DNA of 47,629 nucleotides from Planctomycetota bacterium (GCA_030746555.1 JASLMK010000022.1:1-47629); one strand, 5' to 3'; counted from the stretch's first letter, positions 34,438-42,485 are shown. The notes: generated by a model not told the origin, from the letters alone. Numbers and translations are program-made.

Positions 34438-36080
34438 GCCCCCAGAATCGCCCTGCGCACGCGACCGGCGACGATCCGGGGCCCTTGGATCTCGGCGAAG
34501 TCCTGATCCACGGAACCTACCGCCACCGCTTCGTCGCCTTCGGACTGCTCGTGGTGGGCACCCTGGGAGGGCTGCTGCACGGCCTGAGCCTGCCGCCTCA
34601 GTACGTCTCCTCGGGCAAGGTCCTCGTGCGCTTCGGCGCCCGGGAGAAGCAGGCTCCCGAGTCGGCCGTGCCCGGAACCTCCTCGGGCGGCGCCGACGCG
34701 GCGACCATCACGGACGAGGTCCAGGTCCTGAGCAACCCGGCCCTGCACGAGCGCGTGGCCCTGGACGTGGGAGTGGAACGGCTGCTCGGAGGCGAGGAGC
34801 GCAACCTCGAGGATTTGCCCGCCCCCCTGGCTGCCCTGGAAGAGCTGCGTGGGAACCTGACCGGCCTGGTGAGCGCCGAGGGCCCCGAGGAGGAGCCCAG
34901 CCCCCAGGCCGCGCTGCGGCAGGCGACCGCCGCCATCGCCGCGGGCGTCACCATCACGAACAAGTCCCGCAGCAAGACGATCGAGGTCCAGTTCGTCGCC
35001 GCGGACCCGATCCTGGCGCGCGATTGCGTGGATGCGTTCCTGCGCGCGTTCCAGCGGCGCCACCGCGAGGTGTACGCCGTCGAGCCTCAGGAGACGTTCT
35101 TCGCCGACCAGCTCGGCCGCGCCCTGGCCGAGGCTGAGGAAACGCGCAGGGAGCGCTACACGCACATCGTGGAGTGCGGGCACGTGGACCCGACGGCCCA
35201 GAAGGCCACGCTGTTGAGCGACATCCAGGCGCTGGAGAGCACGATGTCCCAGGCGCGCACGCGCTTGGCTGCGATCGCCGGCGAGCGCGCCGCCCTCCAG
35301 GCCCTGTTGGAGGCCGAGCCCGACGAGATCGAGACACCGGTGCCCGCACAGGTCATCACCAACCCGGTCTTCACCTCGCTCTACACCCAGGAATCGAACC
35401 TGCGCGGCCAGCTCGCCGGCCTCGCGGCCGAGTTCCGGGAGGGCTCCTCCGCCTACACCGCGCGGGCTGCCCAGCTCCGCGCCCAGCTCGAGACGCTGCG
35501 CCAGACGCTGGAGCAGACCCCGGCCACCCTGGAGATCAGCCCGGCCCGTACCCAACCGTCCCCCAACCAACGGCGCACGACCCTGACCGAGCAGATCCAG
35601 GCCCTCGACCGCGAGGAGCGGGGACTGGTCGGTTCCCAGGCCCATCAGCTCTGGCAGCTCGACGAGCACGAGCGCCGCATGGCGGAGTTCATCGCCTGCG
35701 AGCCGCGGCACCTCGACCTCGAGGAGCAGCTCGCGCGCAAGGAGTCGCACGTGGCCGAGCTCTACGCTGCCTTGGACAAGGCGGAGATCATGGGCCTGAT
35801 CGACCGCAACGAGCAGATGAGCAACCTGGTCGTGATCCAGGACGCCAGCACGCCGATGAAGCCGTTCGGCCCGTCGCGCTCGAAGTTCTACCTGATGGGG
35901 ATCGTCGGCAGCGCGGCCCTCGCCCTGGCCTACATCCTCCTGCGGCACCTCACCGACGGGCGCTTGCGCTACGCCGGCCACGTCGCCGCGGCCGTCGGAC
36001 ACCCGCTTCTGGGCGTGGTCGGCGAAGCGCGTAGGTGGCGCAGGCTCGGCAGCCGACTGCGTCGGGAAGGGCGAGGCTGA
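34434..36080 (+). CDS. Wzz/Wzc-type chain-length determinant protein
   Basis: About 548 residues from the ATG that overlaps the Wza-like stop (ATGA). Residues 28-50 are the first membrane helix, followed by a Wzz-type YVSSGKVLVRFG strand. The middle is a long coiled coil (about 190-420), and the second helix is at 480-505, preceded by the proline-rich ASTPMKPFGPSRSKF motif typical of Wzz. The family sets polymer length and couples to the export channel. The cytoplasmic kinase domain of full Wzc proteins is absent and is supplied by the next gene, two bases downstream. Confidence 0.88.
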   Translation: MSPQNRPAHATGDDPGPLDLGEVLIHGTYRHRFVAFGLLVVGTLGGLLHGLSLPPQYVSSGKVLVRFGAREKQAPESAVPGTSSGGADAATITDEVQVLSNPALHERVALDVGVERLLGGEERNLEDLPAPLAALEELRGNLTGLVSAEGPEEEPSPQAALRQATAAIAAGVTITNKSRSKTIEVQFVAADPILARDCVDAFLRAFQRRHREVYAVEPQETFFADQLGRALAEAEETRRERYTHIVECGHVDPTAQKATLLSDIQALESTMSQARTRLAAIAGERAALQALLEAEPDEIETPVPAQVITNPVFTSLYTQESNLRGQLAGLAAEFREGSSAYTARAAQLRAQLETLRQTLEQTPATLEISPARTQPSPNQRRTTLTEQIQALDREERGLVGSQAHQLWQLDEHERRMAEFIACEPRHLDLEEQLARKESHVAELYAALDKAEIMGLIDRNEQMSNLVVIQDASTPMKPFGPSRSKFYLMGIVGSAALALAYILLRHLTDGRLRYAGHVAAAVGHPLLGVVGEARRWRRLGSRLRREGRG

Positions 36081-36082
36081 CG

Positions 36083-36739
36083 ATGGCACGCCGAGCCCAG
36101 CTTGACACCCTGCCGATCGACGCTGTCTACGGGCAAGTGCACGAGAGCCTGGGCGAGATCCTGGCCGCCCTCAGCAGGGGAGAGCGCGCGGGCTCCCTCC
36201 GGCGGGTGGCCTTCGTCGGCAGCGAGCACGGCGCCGGGGCGACGACGCTGGCGACCTGCACCGCCCTGGCCCTGGCGCGCGACCTCGGCGAGCCGACCCT
36301 GCTGTTCGAGGGGAACTGGACCACGCCAGCCATGGCCGGCTACCTCGGCCTCCCCCCGGCCCCCGGCCTGACGACGGTGCTGGAGGGCGAGGCGACCCTG
36401 GAGGAGGCGGTGCGCGACACGAGGGTGGCGGGGCTGCGCGTCCTGACCGCGGGCGGGCGCCGAGACGATGCCTGGGAGGCGGACCGCGGGGAGGTCCGCC
36501 GCCTGATGCAGGAGGCGTTCGGTCAGGGGAGCTCGGTGATCGCCGACATCCCGCCCCTGCTCTCCCACCCAGAGGCCCTGCGCATGCTGGAGGACGTCGA
36601 CACGACGGTGCTCGTCCTGCGCGCCGGCTCGACTTCCAAGGCCCAGGCCGCGGCGGCGACGCGCATGCTGGAAGGAGCGGGCCTGCCGGTGCTGGGAACG
36701 ATGCTCAACCGCTTCCGCGCGGACCGCTTCTTCGCCTAG
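36083..36739 (+). CDS. CpsD/CapB-like BY-kinase homologue lacking the Walker A lysine
   Basis: About 218 residues from the ATG at 36083, two bases after the chain-length gene; a longer frame from 36035 overlaps that gene and adds non-conserved sequence. The fold is that of bacterial tyrosine kinases (MinD-like P-loop): VAFVGSEHGAGATTLATC, LLFEGNWTTPAMAGYL, VIADIPPLLSHPEAL and VLVLRAGSTSKAQ. The P-loop reads GAGATT at 50-55, so the catalytic Lys is Ala53. The Walker A' Asp is also lost (FEGN instead of DxD). No C-terminal Tyr cluster is present. It is probably a non-catalytic partner that still regulates polymer length by binding the Wzz-like protein. Confidence 0.82.
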   Translation: MARRAQLDTLPIDAVYGQVHESLGEILAALSRGERAGSLRRVAFVGSEHGAGATTLATCTALALARDLGEPTLLFEGNWTTPAMAGYLGLPPAPGLTTVLEGEATLEEAVRDTRVAGLRVLTAGGRRDDAWEADRGEVRRLMQEAFGQGSSVIADIPPLLSHPEALRMLEDVDTTVLVLRAGSTSKAQAAAATRMLEGAGLPVLGTMLNRFRADRFFA

Positions 36740-36744
36740 CGCTG

Positions 36745-36776
36745 CCGGCGCGCCGGAGGGGGCGAGGACCTCCCTG
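36745..36776 (+). terminator. GC-rich palindromes after the BY-kinase-like gene
   Basis: A 12-base perfect palindrome (CCGGCGCGCCGG, 36745-36756) and a second stem (GGAGG with CCTCC) lie directly after the stop at 36739. They may end the export transcript or separate it from the PEP-CTERM leader. There is no T-run. Confidence 0.25.
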
Positions 36777-36790
36777 GCGGATCCCGCGAC

Positions 36791-36899
36791 AAGGAGGTAG
36801 CATTCACCCTGCGCGGGGCCGCAAGACGGGGCCCGCCAGCCGCAATCGGCTGCTCGCCATCCGGCGGAATCAACTACAGAACCTCGACTCGCGTCCACC
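36791..36899 (+). promoter_or_regulatory. Structured leader with two mutually exclusive helices before the PEP-CTERM gene
   Basis: A perfect Shine-Dalgarno (AAGGAGGT, 36791-36798) lies 102 bases before the start at 36900 and has no ATG, GTG or TTG next to it. Helix A pairs GCGGGGCC (36813-36820) with GGGCCCGC (36829-36836), one mismatch, around GCAAGACG. Helix B pairs CCGCC (36833-36837) with GGCGG (36863-36867), sharing bases 36833-36836 with helix A, so the two cannot coexist. A third hairpin is CAGCCG (36837-36842) with CGGCTG (36847-36852). This could be a switch or a binding site. The segment GGGGCCGCAAGACGGGGCCC faintly resembles the c-di-GMP-I core but lacks its conserved elements. Confidence 0.4.
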
Positions 36900-37115
36900 A
36901 TGAAAGCCCCCACCGCCCTCTTCACTGGCATCCTTGTGTCGGTGTGCGCCGCCGCGCCCTCGCTGGCCGCGCCCCCGCAGCAGACCAAGTACAGCGGCTC
37001 GCAAAGCGGGACGAAGGTCCCGACCCACTCGCCCGAGCCCCTCACGATGGCTGCCCTGGCAGGCGGGGCCGCCCTGGGCTTGGCCGCGCACCGCCGCAAG
37101 CGCAAGCAGAGCTAG
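36900..37115 (+). CDS. Very short PEP-CTERM protein
   Basis: A 71-residue protein with a signal peptide (MKAPTALFTGILVSVCAAA), a Gln/Ser/Thr/Gly-rich stretch of about 20-25 residues, and the C-terminal sorting tag PEPLTMAALAGGAALGLAAH followed by RRKRKQS. PEP-CTERM proteins are exported, cut at the PEP site by an exosortase, and usually linked to the matrix. This one is nearly all signal and tag. It is encoded 15 bases upstream of an exosortase, so it looks like a dedicated substrate. It may act as a small anchor or cross-linking peptide for the exopolysaccharide (inference). Confidence 0.82.
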   Translation: MKAPTALFTGILVSVCAAAPSLAAPPQQTKYSGSQSGTKVPTHSPEPLTMAALAGGAALGLAAHRRKRKQS

Positions 37116-37130
37116 GGCAGGCGGGAGCCC

Positions 37131-38000
37131 ATGCCCGCGCGTCCACGGGCCGCACGCGCCGCCTCGGCGGTGCTGGTGCTGGCCGCCTTCTGGCCGCTGA
37201 TCGCCGAGTGGGCCGCCTACGCATGGCGCGACCCGCGCCTGGGGTACTCCCTGCTCGTTCCGATCCTGGCGCTGATCCTGTGCCGGATCCACGCCCCCGC
37301 GCCGGGGCAAGGCCCGGCGAGGTGGACCGGTGCCGAGTCTGCCTCCCCCGCCGGGCGCACCGGGGCCGGCGGGGCCGCCTGCTTGCTGGGCGCGGCGCTC
37401 TGCCTGGCCGGAGGCGTCGTCCTGGGGCGCTTCACCCTGGCCCTCGTCGGCCTGCCCCTGGGCGTGATCGGCTGGGTCGCCGCCTGGGGCGGTACGGCCG
37501 CGCTGCGCCGCCAGGTGTGGGCCCTGGCCCTGCTGTTCTTCCTGGTCCCGCCTCCCCAACCCCTGGTCGACCGCGTCCAACCTTGGGCCGCCGCCACGTC
37601 GGGAGCCGCCGCGCGCTGGCTCCTGCGTCCTCTCGACGCCGAGTGCCTCTGGCTCGACTCGACCCTCCACTACCGCGGTTGGGAGCTGTGGGTCTCGGAG
37701 GACTGCGCCGGATCGGGGACGACCCTGACCCTGATGGTCCTCTCCGTGTTCCTCGGCGGGCTGTTCCGCCTGCGGCCCTCCGCCGCGATCTGCCTCGCCC
37801 TCCTCTCCCTCCCCGCCTCCCTGGCGGTCAACTCCCTGCGCATCGCCTCGACCGGCGTCCTGCTCGATGCGTTCGGTCCGGGCGCCGTGGACGGCGTGCC
37901 CCACGAGCTCCTCGGACAGGCGCTGGTGCTCGGCGCCTCGGGCCTGACCGCGTTCGGCGTGGCGCGCCTGACGCCCGCGAGGGAGGCGACGGGCTCGTGA
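37131..38000 (+). CDS. Exosortase (EpsH/Xrt family)
   Basis: A 289-residue multi-pass membrane protein with the exosortase catalytic set: Cys192 in SEDCAGSGTTLTL, Arg237 in VNSLRIASTGVLLDAFG and His258 in PHELLGQALV. The family is a transpeptidase-like protease that processes PEP-CTERM proteins during biofilm matrix assembly. The N-terminal helices (WPLIAEWAAYAWRDPRLGYS) match the Xrt leader region. It lies between the PEP-CTERM gene (15-base gap) and the EpsI-like gene (GTGA overlap), a standard exosortase arrangement. The exact Xrt subtype cannot be assigned by eye. Confidence 0.9.
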   Translation: MPARPRAARAASAVLVLAAFWPLIAEWAAYAWRDPRLGYSLLVPILALILCRIHAPAPGQGPARWTGAESASPAGRTGAGGAACLLGAALCLAGGVVLGRFTLALVGLPLGVIGWVAAWGGTAALRRQVWALALLFFLVPPPQPLVDRVQPWAAATSGAAARWLLRPLDAECLWLDSTLHYRGWELWVSEDCAGSGTTLTLMVLSVFLGGLFRLRPSAAICLALLSLPASLAVNSLRIASTGVLLDAFGPGAVDGVPHELLGQALVLGASGLTAFGVARLTPAREATGS

Positions 38001-38608
38001 GGGGCGCGGCCTGGATCGCCCTGGCCCTGGCCGGTCTGCTGGCCAACGGCGTGGCCCTGGGCTGGTTCGCTCGGCCGGTCCCGCCGGACCTGGAGCGCCT
38101 CGCCGGGCGCTCCTTCGGAGAGCTCACCGCGCTCGAGCCCATCCCGCTCGCCCCCGAGGGCCTGGGAGAGGTGCCGCCGGAGCGGAGCCTGTTCCACGCC
38201 TACCGCGGCCCCGGGGGCGCGGAGGGCGTGATGTTCGCGGCCTACTATCTCGAGGATCGGCGCTGGAGCGGGCGGCCCCATCCGGTGGAGGTGTGTTTCG
38301 CCGCCGACGGTTGGACCCCGGGCGCCCGGCGGGTGCTCCGGGCGCCGTCGGGTGCGCGCTACCACTCCAGCGAACTCGAGCGCTCCGGCCGGCGCATCCG
38401 GCTCGTGCACTGGATCCAGCGTCCGGGCGCGCTCCCGGGCGAGGGCTTCTGGGAGGGGGTGCGGGGCCGCCTGCGAGGAGCGGGCAGCCTGCGGCGCGAC
38501 GTGCTCTCGGTCTACTGGGAGTTCGAGCTCGCCGAGGCGCCGGCCGACGCGGTGCTCGTCGGCGCCTGCGAGGCGCTGCGCGAGGCCGTGGAGGCCCTCT
38601 GGCGCTGA
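37997..38608 (+). CDS. EpsI-like exosortase-associated protein (DUF3485)
   Basis: About 203 residues from a GTG that overlaps the exosortase stop (GTGA). An N-terminal anchor (WIALALAGLLANGVALGWF) is followed by an exported domain with VMFAAYYLEDRRWSGRPHP, VCFAADGWTP and RIRLVHWIQRPGA, consistent with DUF3485/EpsI. In other bacteria EpsI is either fused to or encoded beside the exosortase and is needed for polysaccharide or PEP-CTERM processing. It is last in the unit; the convergent dihydroorotase gene ends 10 bases later. Confidence 0.8.
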   Translation: MRGAAWIALALAGLLANGVALGWFARPVPPDLERLAGRSFGELTALEPIPLAPEGLGEVPPERSLFHAYRGPGGAEGVMFAAYYLEDRRWSGRPHPVEVCFAADGWTPGARRVLRAPSGARYHSSELERSGRRIRLVHWIQRPGALPGEGFWEGVRGRLRGAGSLRRDVLSVYWEFELAEAPADAVLVGACEALREAVEALWR

Positions 38609-38618
38609 CGGCTCGCGC

Positions 38619-39965
38619 TCAAACCGGGTGCAGGCGCAAGGGACGGCCGCCGGCGCTGACCGTCGGCACGCCGTCGCGCAGGCAGACCTCTCCGCGGCGC
38701 ACGACGACCCGCGGCGGGCCGGCGAGCTCCCAGCCCTCGTAGGCGGACCAGCGCGAGCGAGAGGGGAGCTTTGCCCCTCGCACGACGAAGCGCTCCTCGG
38801 GGTCGAACAGCACGAGGTCCCCGTCGTGGCCGGGCGTCAGGCGCCCCTTGCCCGGCAGGTGCAGGGTGTCGGCGGCGCGCGAAGTGACCGCCGCGAGGGC
38901 GGCCTCGGGCGTCATCACGCCGCGGCGCGAGAGCTCCCAGGTCAGGGGCCACAACAAGTCCACCGAGGGCATGCCCGAGGGCGCGTGGGAGTACTCCCGC
39001 TGCTTGTCCGCGAGGGGGTGCGGGGCGTGGTCGGTGCCGATGGCGTCCACGACGCCATCGCTCAGGGCCCGCACCAGGGCCGCGGCGTCGTCGGCCGTCT
39101 TGATCGACGGATTGACCTTGCCGATGTTGCCCAGCTCCGCCACGCGCTCGTTGTCCAAGAGCAGGTAGTGCGGGGCGGTGCTCGCGCTGACCGAGAGGCC
39201 CTCCGCGCGCGCCTCGGCCACCAGCCTCGCTCCCTCCCCGGTCGAGAGGTGGAAGACGTGCAACTCCGCGCCGGTCTCGCGGCACAGCTCGATCGAAGTG
39301 CGCACGGACTCGACCTCCGCCTCGGTCGAGCGCACCAGATGGTGCTCGGCGGCGGTCGCGGCCGGGTGGGAGCGCTTGCCCTCCCGCAGCAGGTCCTCGT
39401 CCTCGCAGTGCGCGACGATCATGCGGCCCGCGGCGGTCGCAGCCGCGAAGAGGCGGGCGAGGGTCTCGCGGTCGTCCTGGCCGCCCACGCCCGTGGATCC
39501 CCCCAGGAACAGCTTGAAGGCCGGCGTCAGGGGAGCCATCGCCTCCAGCTCCCCCTCCGAGGCGGGCAGGAGGTTCGCAAGGCAGCCGAAGTCCACGCGC
39601 GAGCTGGCGCGCACGTGCTCGAGGCGGGCGCTGAGCGCCTCGCGGGAGATCGACAGGGGCGCGTTGTTCTGCACCTCGACGACGCTCGTCACGCCGCCGT
39701 GGAGGGCGCCGCGGGAGCCGTGGTCCCAGCCCTCCTTGTGCTCGAGCCCCGGATCGCGGAAGTGCACGTGCACGTCCACCAGACCGGGGATGATCGTCAG
39801 GCCGTCGGCCTCGAGCACCTCGGCTCCCTCGGCCTCCAGCCCGGCGCCGATCGCCTCGATCAGTCCGTCGCGCACGCGCACGTCGACCGCACGAGCGCCG
39901 GGTCCCGGCGGGAAGGTGCGCGCTCCGCGCACGAGCAGGCTCTCTCCGTGGGTCTGGTTCGTCAC
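38619..39965 (-). CDS. pyrC: Dihydroorotase-family amidohydrolase
   Basis: A 448-residue amidohydrolase with metal ligands in DVHVHFRDPG (His66, His68), a Lys in PAFKLFLGGSTG, MIVAHCED, VFHLSTGEG and IGTDHAPHPLADK. Dihydroorotase closes carbamoyl-aspartate to dihydroorotate in pyrimidine synthesis. NIGKVNPSIKTADD and the final PGKGRLTPGHDGDLVLFDPE also fit. An allantoinase or dihydropyrimidinase-like relative is possible, since the Lys-containing strand is shared. It lies nine bases downstream of the SpoIIE phosphatase gene on the same strand, an unusual partner, so co-transcription may be incidental. Confidence 0.82.
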   Translation of the reverse strand: MTNQTHGESLLVRGARTFPPGPGARAVDVRVRDGLIEAIGAGLEAEGAEVLEADGLTIIPGLVDVHVHFRDPGLEHKEGWDHGSRGALHGGVTSVVEVQNNAPLSISREALSARLEHVRASSRVDFGCLANLLPASEGELEAMAPLTPAFKLFLGGSTGVGGQDDRETLARLFAAATAAGRMIVAHCEDEDLLREGKRSHPAATAAEHHLVRSTEAEVESVRTSIELCRETGAELHVFHLSTGEGARLVAEARAEGLSVSASTAPHYLLLDNERVAELGNIGKVNPSIKTADDAAALVRALSDGVVDAIGTDHAPHPLADKQREYSHAPSGMPSVDLLWPLTWELSRRGVMTPEAALAAVTSRAADTLHLPGKGRLTPGHDGDLVLFDPEERFVVRGAKLPSRSRWSAYEGWELAGPPRVVVRRGEVCLRDGVPTVSAGGRPLRLHPV

Positions 39966-39974
39966 GGCTCCTCC

Positions 39975-41426
39975 TCAGGTCGCCAGGCGGCGAACGCTCA
40001 CGACCGTCATGTCGTCCTCGGTGTTGCCCCCCGAGAAGTCCAGGGCCTCGGCCACGATGGCCTCGGTCAGCTCGCGCGCTCCAGCGGCCGCTCGCGCCTG
40101 CCCCCCCAGGACTCGGCGCAGGCCCTCCTCCCCGAAGAGGTCGTCGGGGGCCTGCAACGAGCGCGCCTCGACCAGGCCGTCGGTGACCGCCAACAGGACG
40201 TCCCCCTCCCCCAGGGTCAGGGTGCTCCCCTCCTCGAACCGGAAGTCCGGCATCATCCCCAGGGCGGGCCCGTGCCCCTCGATCGACTCGATCGATCCGT
40301 CGGCGGCGCGGTAGACCAAGGGCGGCGTGTGCCCCGCGTTGACGACCTCGACCGCTCCGTCGTCGGAGAGCAGAGCGAGGAAGAGGGTCACGAACAGGCC
40401 CGAGTCCATGCGCTCGGCGAGGTCCTCGTTCAGCATGGTCAGGGCCTGACACGGATCGTCGATGATGCGCATCGTGCTGCGCAGGCTGGCTTGGGCCGTC
40501 GAGGTGATCAGGGCCGAGGCAGGGCCGTGGCCGGTGACGTCGCCGACGACGACTCCCTGGCGACCGCCCTTGGTGCGGAAGAAGTCGTAGAAATCCCCGC
40601 TCGTGCGCTCCGCGGCCCGAAACCAGCCGAAGAGGTCGTAGCCGGGAAGGTCCGCGGGAACCTGGGGCATGAGGTTCTTCTGGACGAGCTCCGCGGTGTC
40701 GAGCGAGGCCTCCAGGCGCGCCCGCTCGAGGGAGTCGAGGTGCAACCGCGCGCTCTCCAGCGCCACGGCGATCTGCTGCGCGAGGGCGTTGAAGTAGGAC
40801 AGGTCCTGTTGGGTGAACTCGCGCGTGGCGGCCTTGGAGTCCACGTACAGCGCGCCGCGCGGGCCGGAGCGGCCCGAGTCGCCGCCGCGCTCGGTGTCGA
40901 GTGGGACGCACATCAGGGCGCGCAGCTTGAGGTCGAAGACGCTCGCACCGAGATCCATGGCCTCGGCCGCGGAGTTGAAGACGTCCTTGAGGGCGACGCC
41001 GCTCTCGAGCACGCGCCCGACGGCGCTGGTGGAGTAGCGCACGTCGTCGCCGAGGTCCGCTCCGTCCCGGCTGCGGGCCACGTGCACCTCGTGGCCCTCG
41101 GCGCCCTCGCCTGCCTCGGGGGAGGTCAGGACCAACAGCCCGCGAGAGGCGCCGGTGCGCTCGATCGACGCGTCGACGATGTAGGTCAACAGGTCGCGGA
41201 GATCGTCGGGGCCGCCTACGCGCGCGACCATCTCGGAGATGCGCGCCACCTCGTCGAGGAGTCCCTCCACGGACCGGCGGTCGGCGAGCGCGTCTCCGGT
41301 CAGGAACTCCGTGCTGATGGACGCCTCGTCACCGTCGGCGCCGGGCCGCGCCTGCGCCGGGACCTCTGCGGCTCCGCCCGCGGGCGAGGGTGCGTCCCCG
41401 CTTCCCTTCTTCTTGCGGAAGAACAT
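39975..41426 (-). CDS. GAF-domain SpoIIE-type PP2C phosphatase
   Basis: A 483-residue cytoplasmic protein: a low-complexity basic/Pro start, a GAF domain at about 60-225 (LRALMCVPLDTER, GALYVDSKAATREF), and a SpoIIE/RsbU phosphatase at about 245-480. Catalytic Asp motifs are SGDFYDFF, VVGDVTGHGPASAL, AVTDGLVEA and GGNTEDDMTVV. RsbU-like enzymes dephosphorylate STAS-domain anti-anti-sigma proteins; a STAS gene lies divergently 218 bases away at 41645, so the two may form a partner-switch pair. A TAGACT hexamer sits just upstream of the start. Confidence 0.9.
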   Translation of the reverse strand: MFFRKKKGSGDAPSPAGGAAEVPAQARPGADGDEASISTEFLTGDALADRRSVEGLLDEVARISEMVARVGGPDDLRDLLTYIVDASIERTGASRGLLVLTSPEAGEGAEGHEVHVARSRDGADLGDDVRYSTSAVGRVLESGVALKDVFNSAAEAMDLGASVFDLKLRALMCVPLDTERGGDSGRSGPRGALYVDSKAATREFTQQDLSYFNALAQQIAVALESARLHLDSLERARLEASLDTAELVQKNLMPQVPADLPGYDLFGWFRAAERTSGDFYDFFRTKGGRQGVVVGDVTGHGPASALITSTAQASLRSTMRIIDDPCQALTMLNEDLAERMDSGLFVTLFLALLSDDGAVEVVNAGHTPPLVYRAADGSIESIEGHGPALGMMPDFRFEEGSTLTLGEGDVLLAVTDGLVEARSLQAPDDLFGEEGLRRVLGGQARAAAGARELTEAIVAEALDFSGGNTEDDMTVVSVRRLAT

Positions 41427-41432
41427 GAGCGC

Positions 41433-41438
41433 AGTCTA
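41433..41438 (-). promoter_or_regulatory. Candidate -10 element TAGACT for the phosphatase gene
   Basis: TAGACT on the minus strand ends six bases before the ATG at 41426, compatible with leaderless transcription. It is one of the recurrent TANNNT hexamers; there is no clear -35. Confidence 0.3.
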
Positions 41439-41573
41439 ACCCGCCCCTTTGGGGTCCCCCACGTCAGAACGGGCAAACGCCCCGCCGAGCCGGCCGTGCC
41501 CTGCGCGTCGGGCCGGGTGCCCGGGGAGAGCGAGTCGGAGCGCTCCGTCGGATCCCCGCACGCTCGATTATCC

Positions 41574-41608
41574 TTGCCCGCGGGAGCCGCCCGAGGACAA
41601 TCTAGGCT
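41574..41608 (+). promoter_or_regulatory. Candidate promoter for the STAS gene
   Basis: TTGCCC (41574-41579) is followed after 16 bases by GACAAT (41596-41601), a fair sigma-70-like pair. An overlapping TAGGCT (41603-41608) also fits the local TANNNT pattern. Either would give a leader of about 30-40 bases before the ATG at 41645. Confidence 0.3.
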
Positions 41609-41644
41609 GCCCGTCCCAAGTCCACCGAACTCACAGATCCACTC

Positions 41645-42469
41645 ATGCACATCACGGTCGAGCCGCGCGAGAACCACGCCATCCTGCACCTGCGGGGGGA
41701 GTTCGACACCTACTACGTGCCCAGCCTCCAGGAGGAGATCGAGGGATTGATCAAGGCCGGAGTCGGTCGGGTCGTCCTCAATCTGCGCCTGGTCAAGTTC
41801 ATCAACTCGACGGCGCTGGGGGCCATCATCAAGGTCGCCAAGCAGCTCGACGCCGCGAGCGGCAAGCTCGTCATCTCCCGACCGTCGAAGTTCTGCCGCG
41901 ACATCATCGAGAAGGTTGGTCTCGACCGAGTGGTTCCGATGTACGACACCGACGAGGAGGCGGCTGCCGACCTCGGGAGCGAACCGACGGCGGACTCGGG
42001 AGGGACGGACCCCTTCGAGGAGGACAGCTCCTCCGTGCTCTTCTCGCCCGTCGATGCAAGCAGGATGGAGTACGTCATGACCGAGGGCTCCAAGGACGAT
42101 CAGGCCGTCAACCCGGTCCACGGCCACGAGTTCGGCAGCCGCTGGAACGGGATCGGGCGCATGTCGGGCCTGAGCGAGGAGGACCTGTCCTTCACCTGGG
42201 CGGGCGGCAACACGGACCTCGACGCCTTCCGCATGGCCCAACTCCTGGCCCTGGGGACGGAGTGGAAGGTGAAGTTCCGCCTCCCGCTGCTCCAGCGCGG
42301 CTACTGCGAGGCCGTGGCGAAGGTGAGCGAGGTCGAGGAGCGCGAAGACGGCGTCAAGGTCAAGGCCGCGTTCTGCGACATCGACGACGAGACGCGCGGA
42401 TCGATCCGCCAGTACGCAGCGGACATGTCCTACCTCAAGGACGAGTTGCGGCGGGCCACCGACACCTAG
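41645..42469 (+). CDS. STAS-domain protein with a PilZ-like C-terminal domain
   Basis: A 274-residue protein. Residues 1-105 are a STAS domain of the anti-anti-sigma type (ILHLRGEFDTYYVPSLQEEI, VKFINSTALGAIIKV) with the usual phospho-acceptor position at Ser55. An acidic/Ser linker (about 106-145) leads to a C-terminal domain with GIGRMSGLSEEDLSFTW, FRLPLLQRGYCEAVAKV and DDETRGSIRQYAADM, which resembles a PilZ domain. The RxxxR c-di-GMP binding motif is not evident, so this is uncertain. A likely role is a regulatory switch answering to the divergent SpoIIE phosphatase. Confidence 0.78.
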   Translation: MHITVEPRENHAILHLRGEFDTYYVPSLQEEIEGLIKAGVGRVVLNLRLVKFINSTALGAIIKVAKQLDAASGKLVISRPSKFCRDIIEKVGLDRVVPMYDTDEEAAADLGSEPTADSGGTDPFEEDSSSVLFSPVDASRMEYVMTEGSKDDQAVNPVHGHEFGSRWNGIGRMSGLSEEDLSFTWAGGNTDLDAFRMAQLLALGTEWKVKFRLPLLQRGYCEAVAKVSEVEEREDGVKVKAAFCDIDDETRGSIRQYAADMSYLKDELRRATDT

Positions 42470-42485
42470 CCGACCTTCTTCTCCG

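Noticed and set aside
36800-36870. A c-di-GMP-I or cobalamin riboswitch
   Set aside because: Only a short stretch resembles the c-di-GMP-I core; the conserved flanking elements, and the cobalamin core sequence, are absent. Kept only as an unassigned structured leader.
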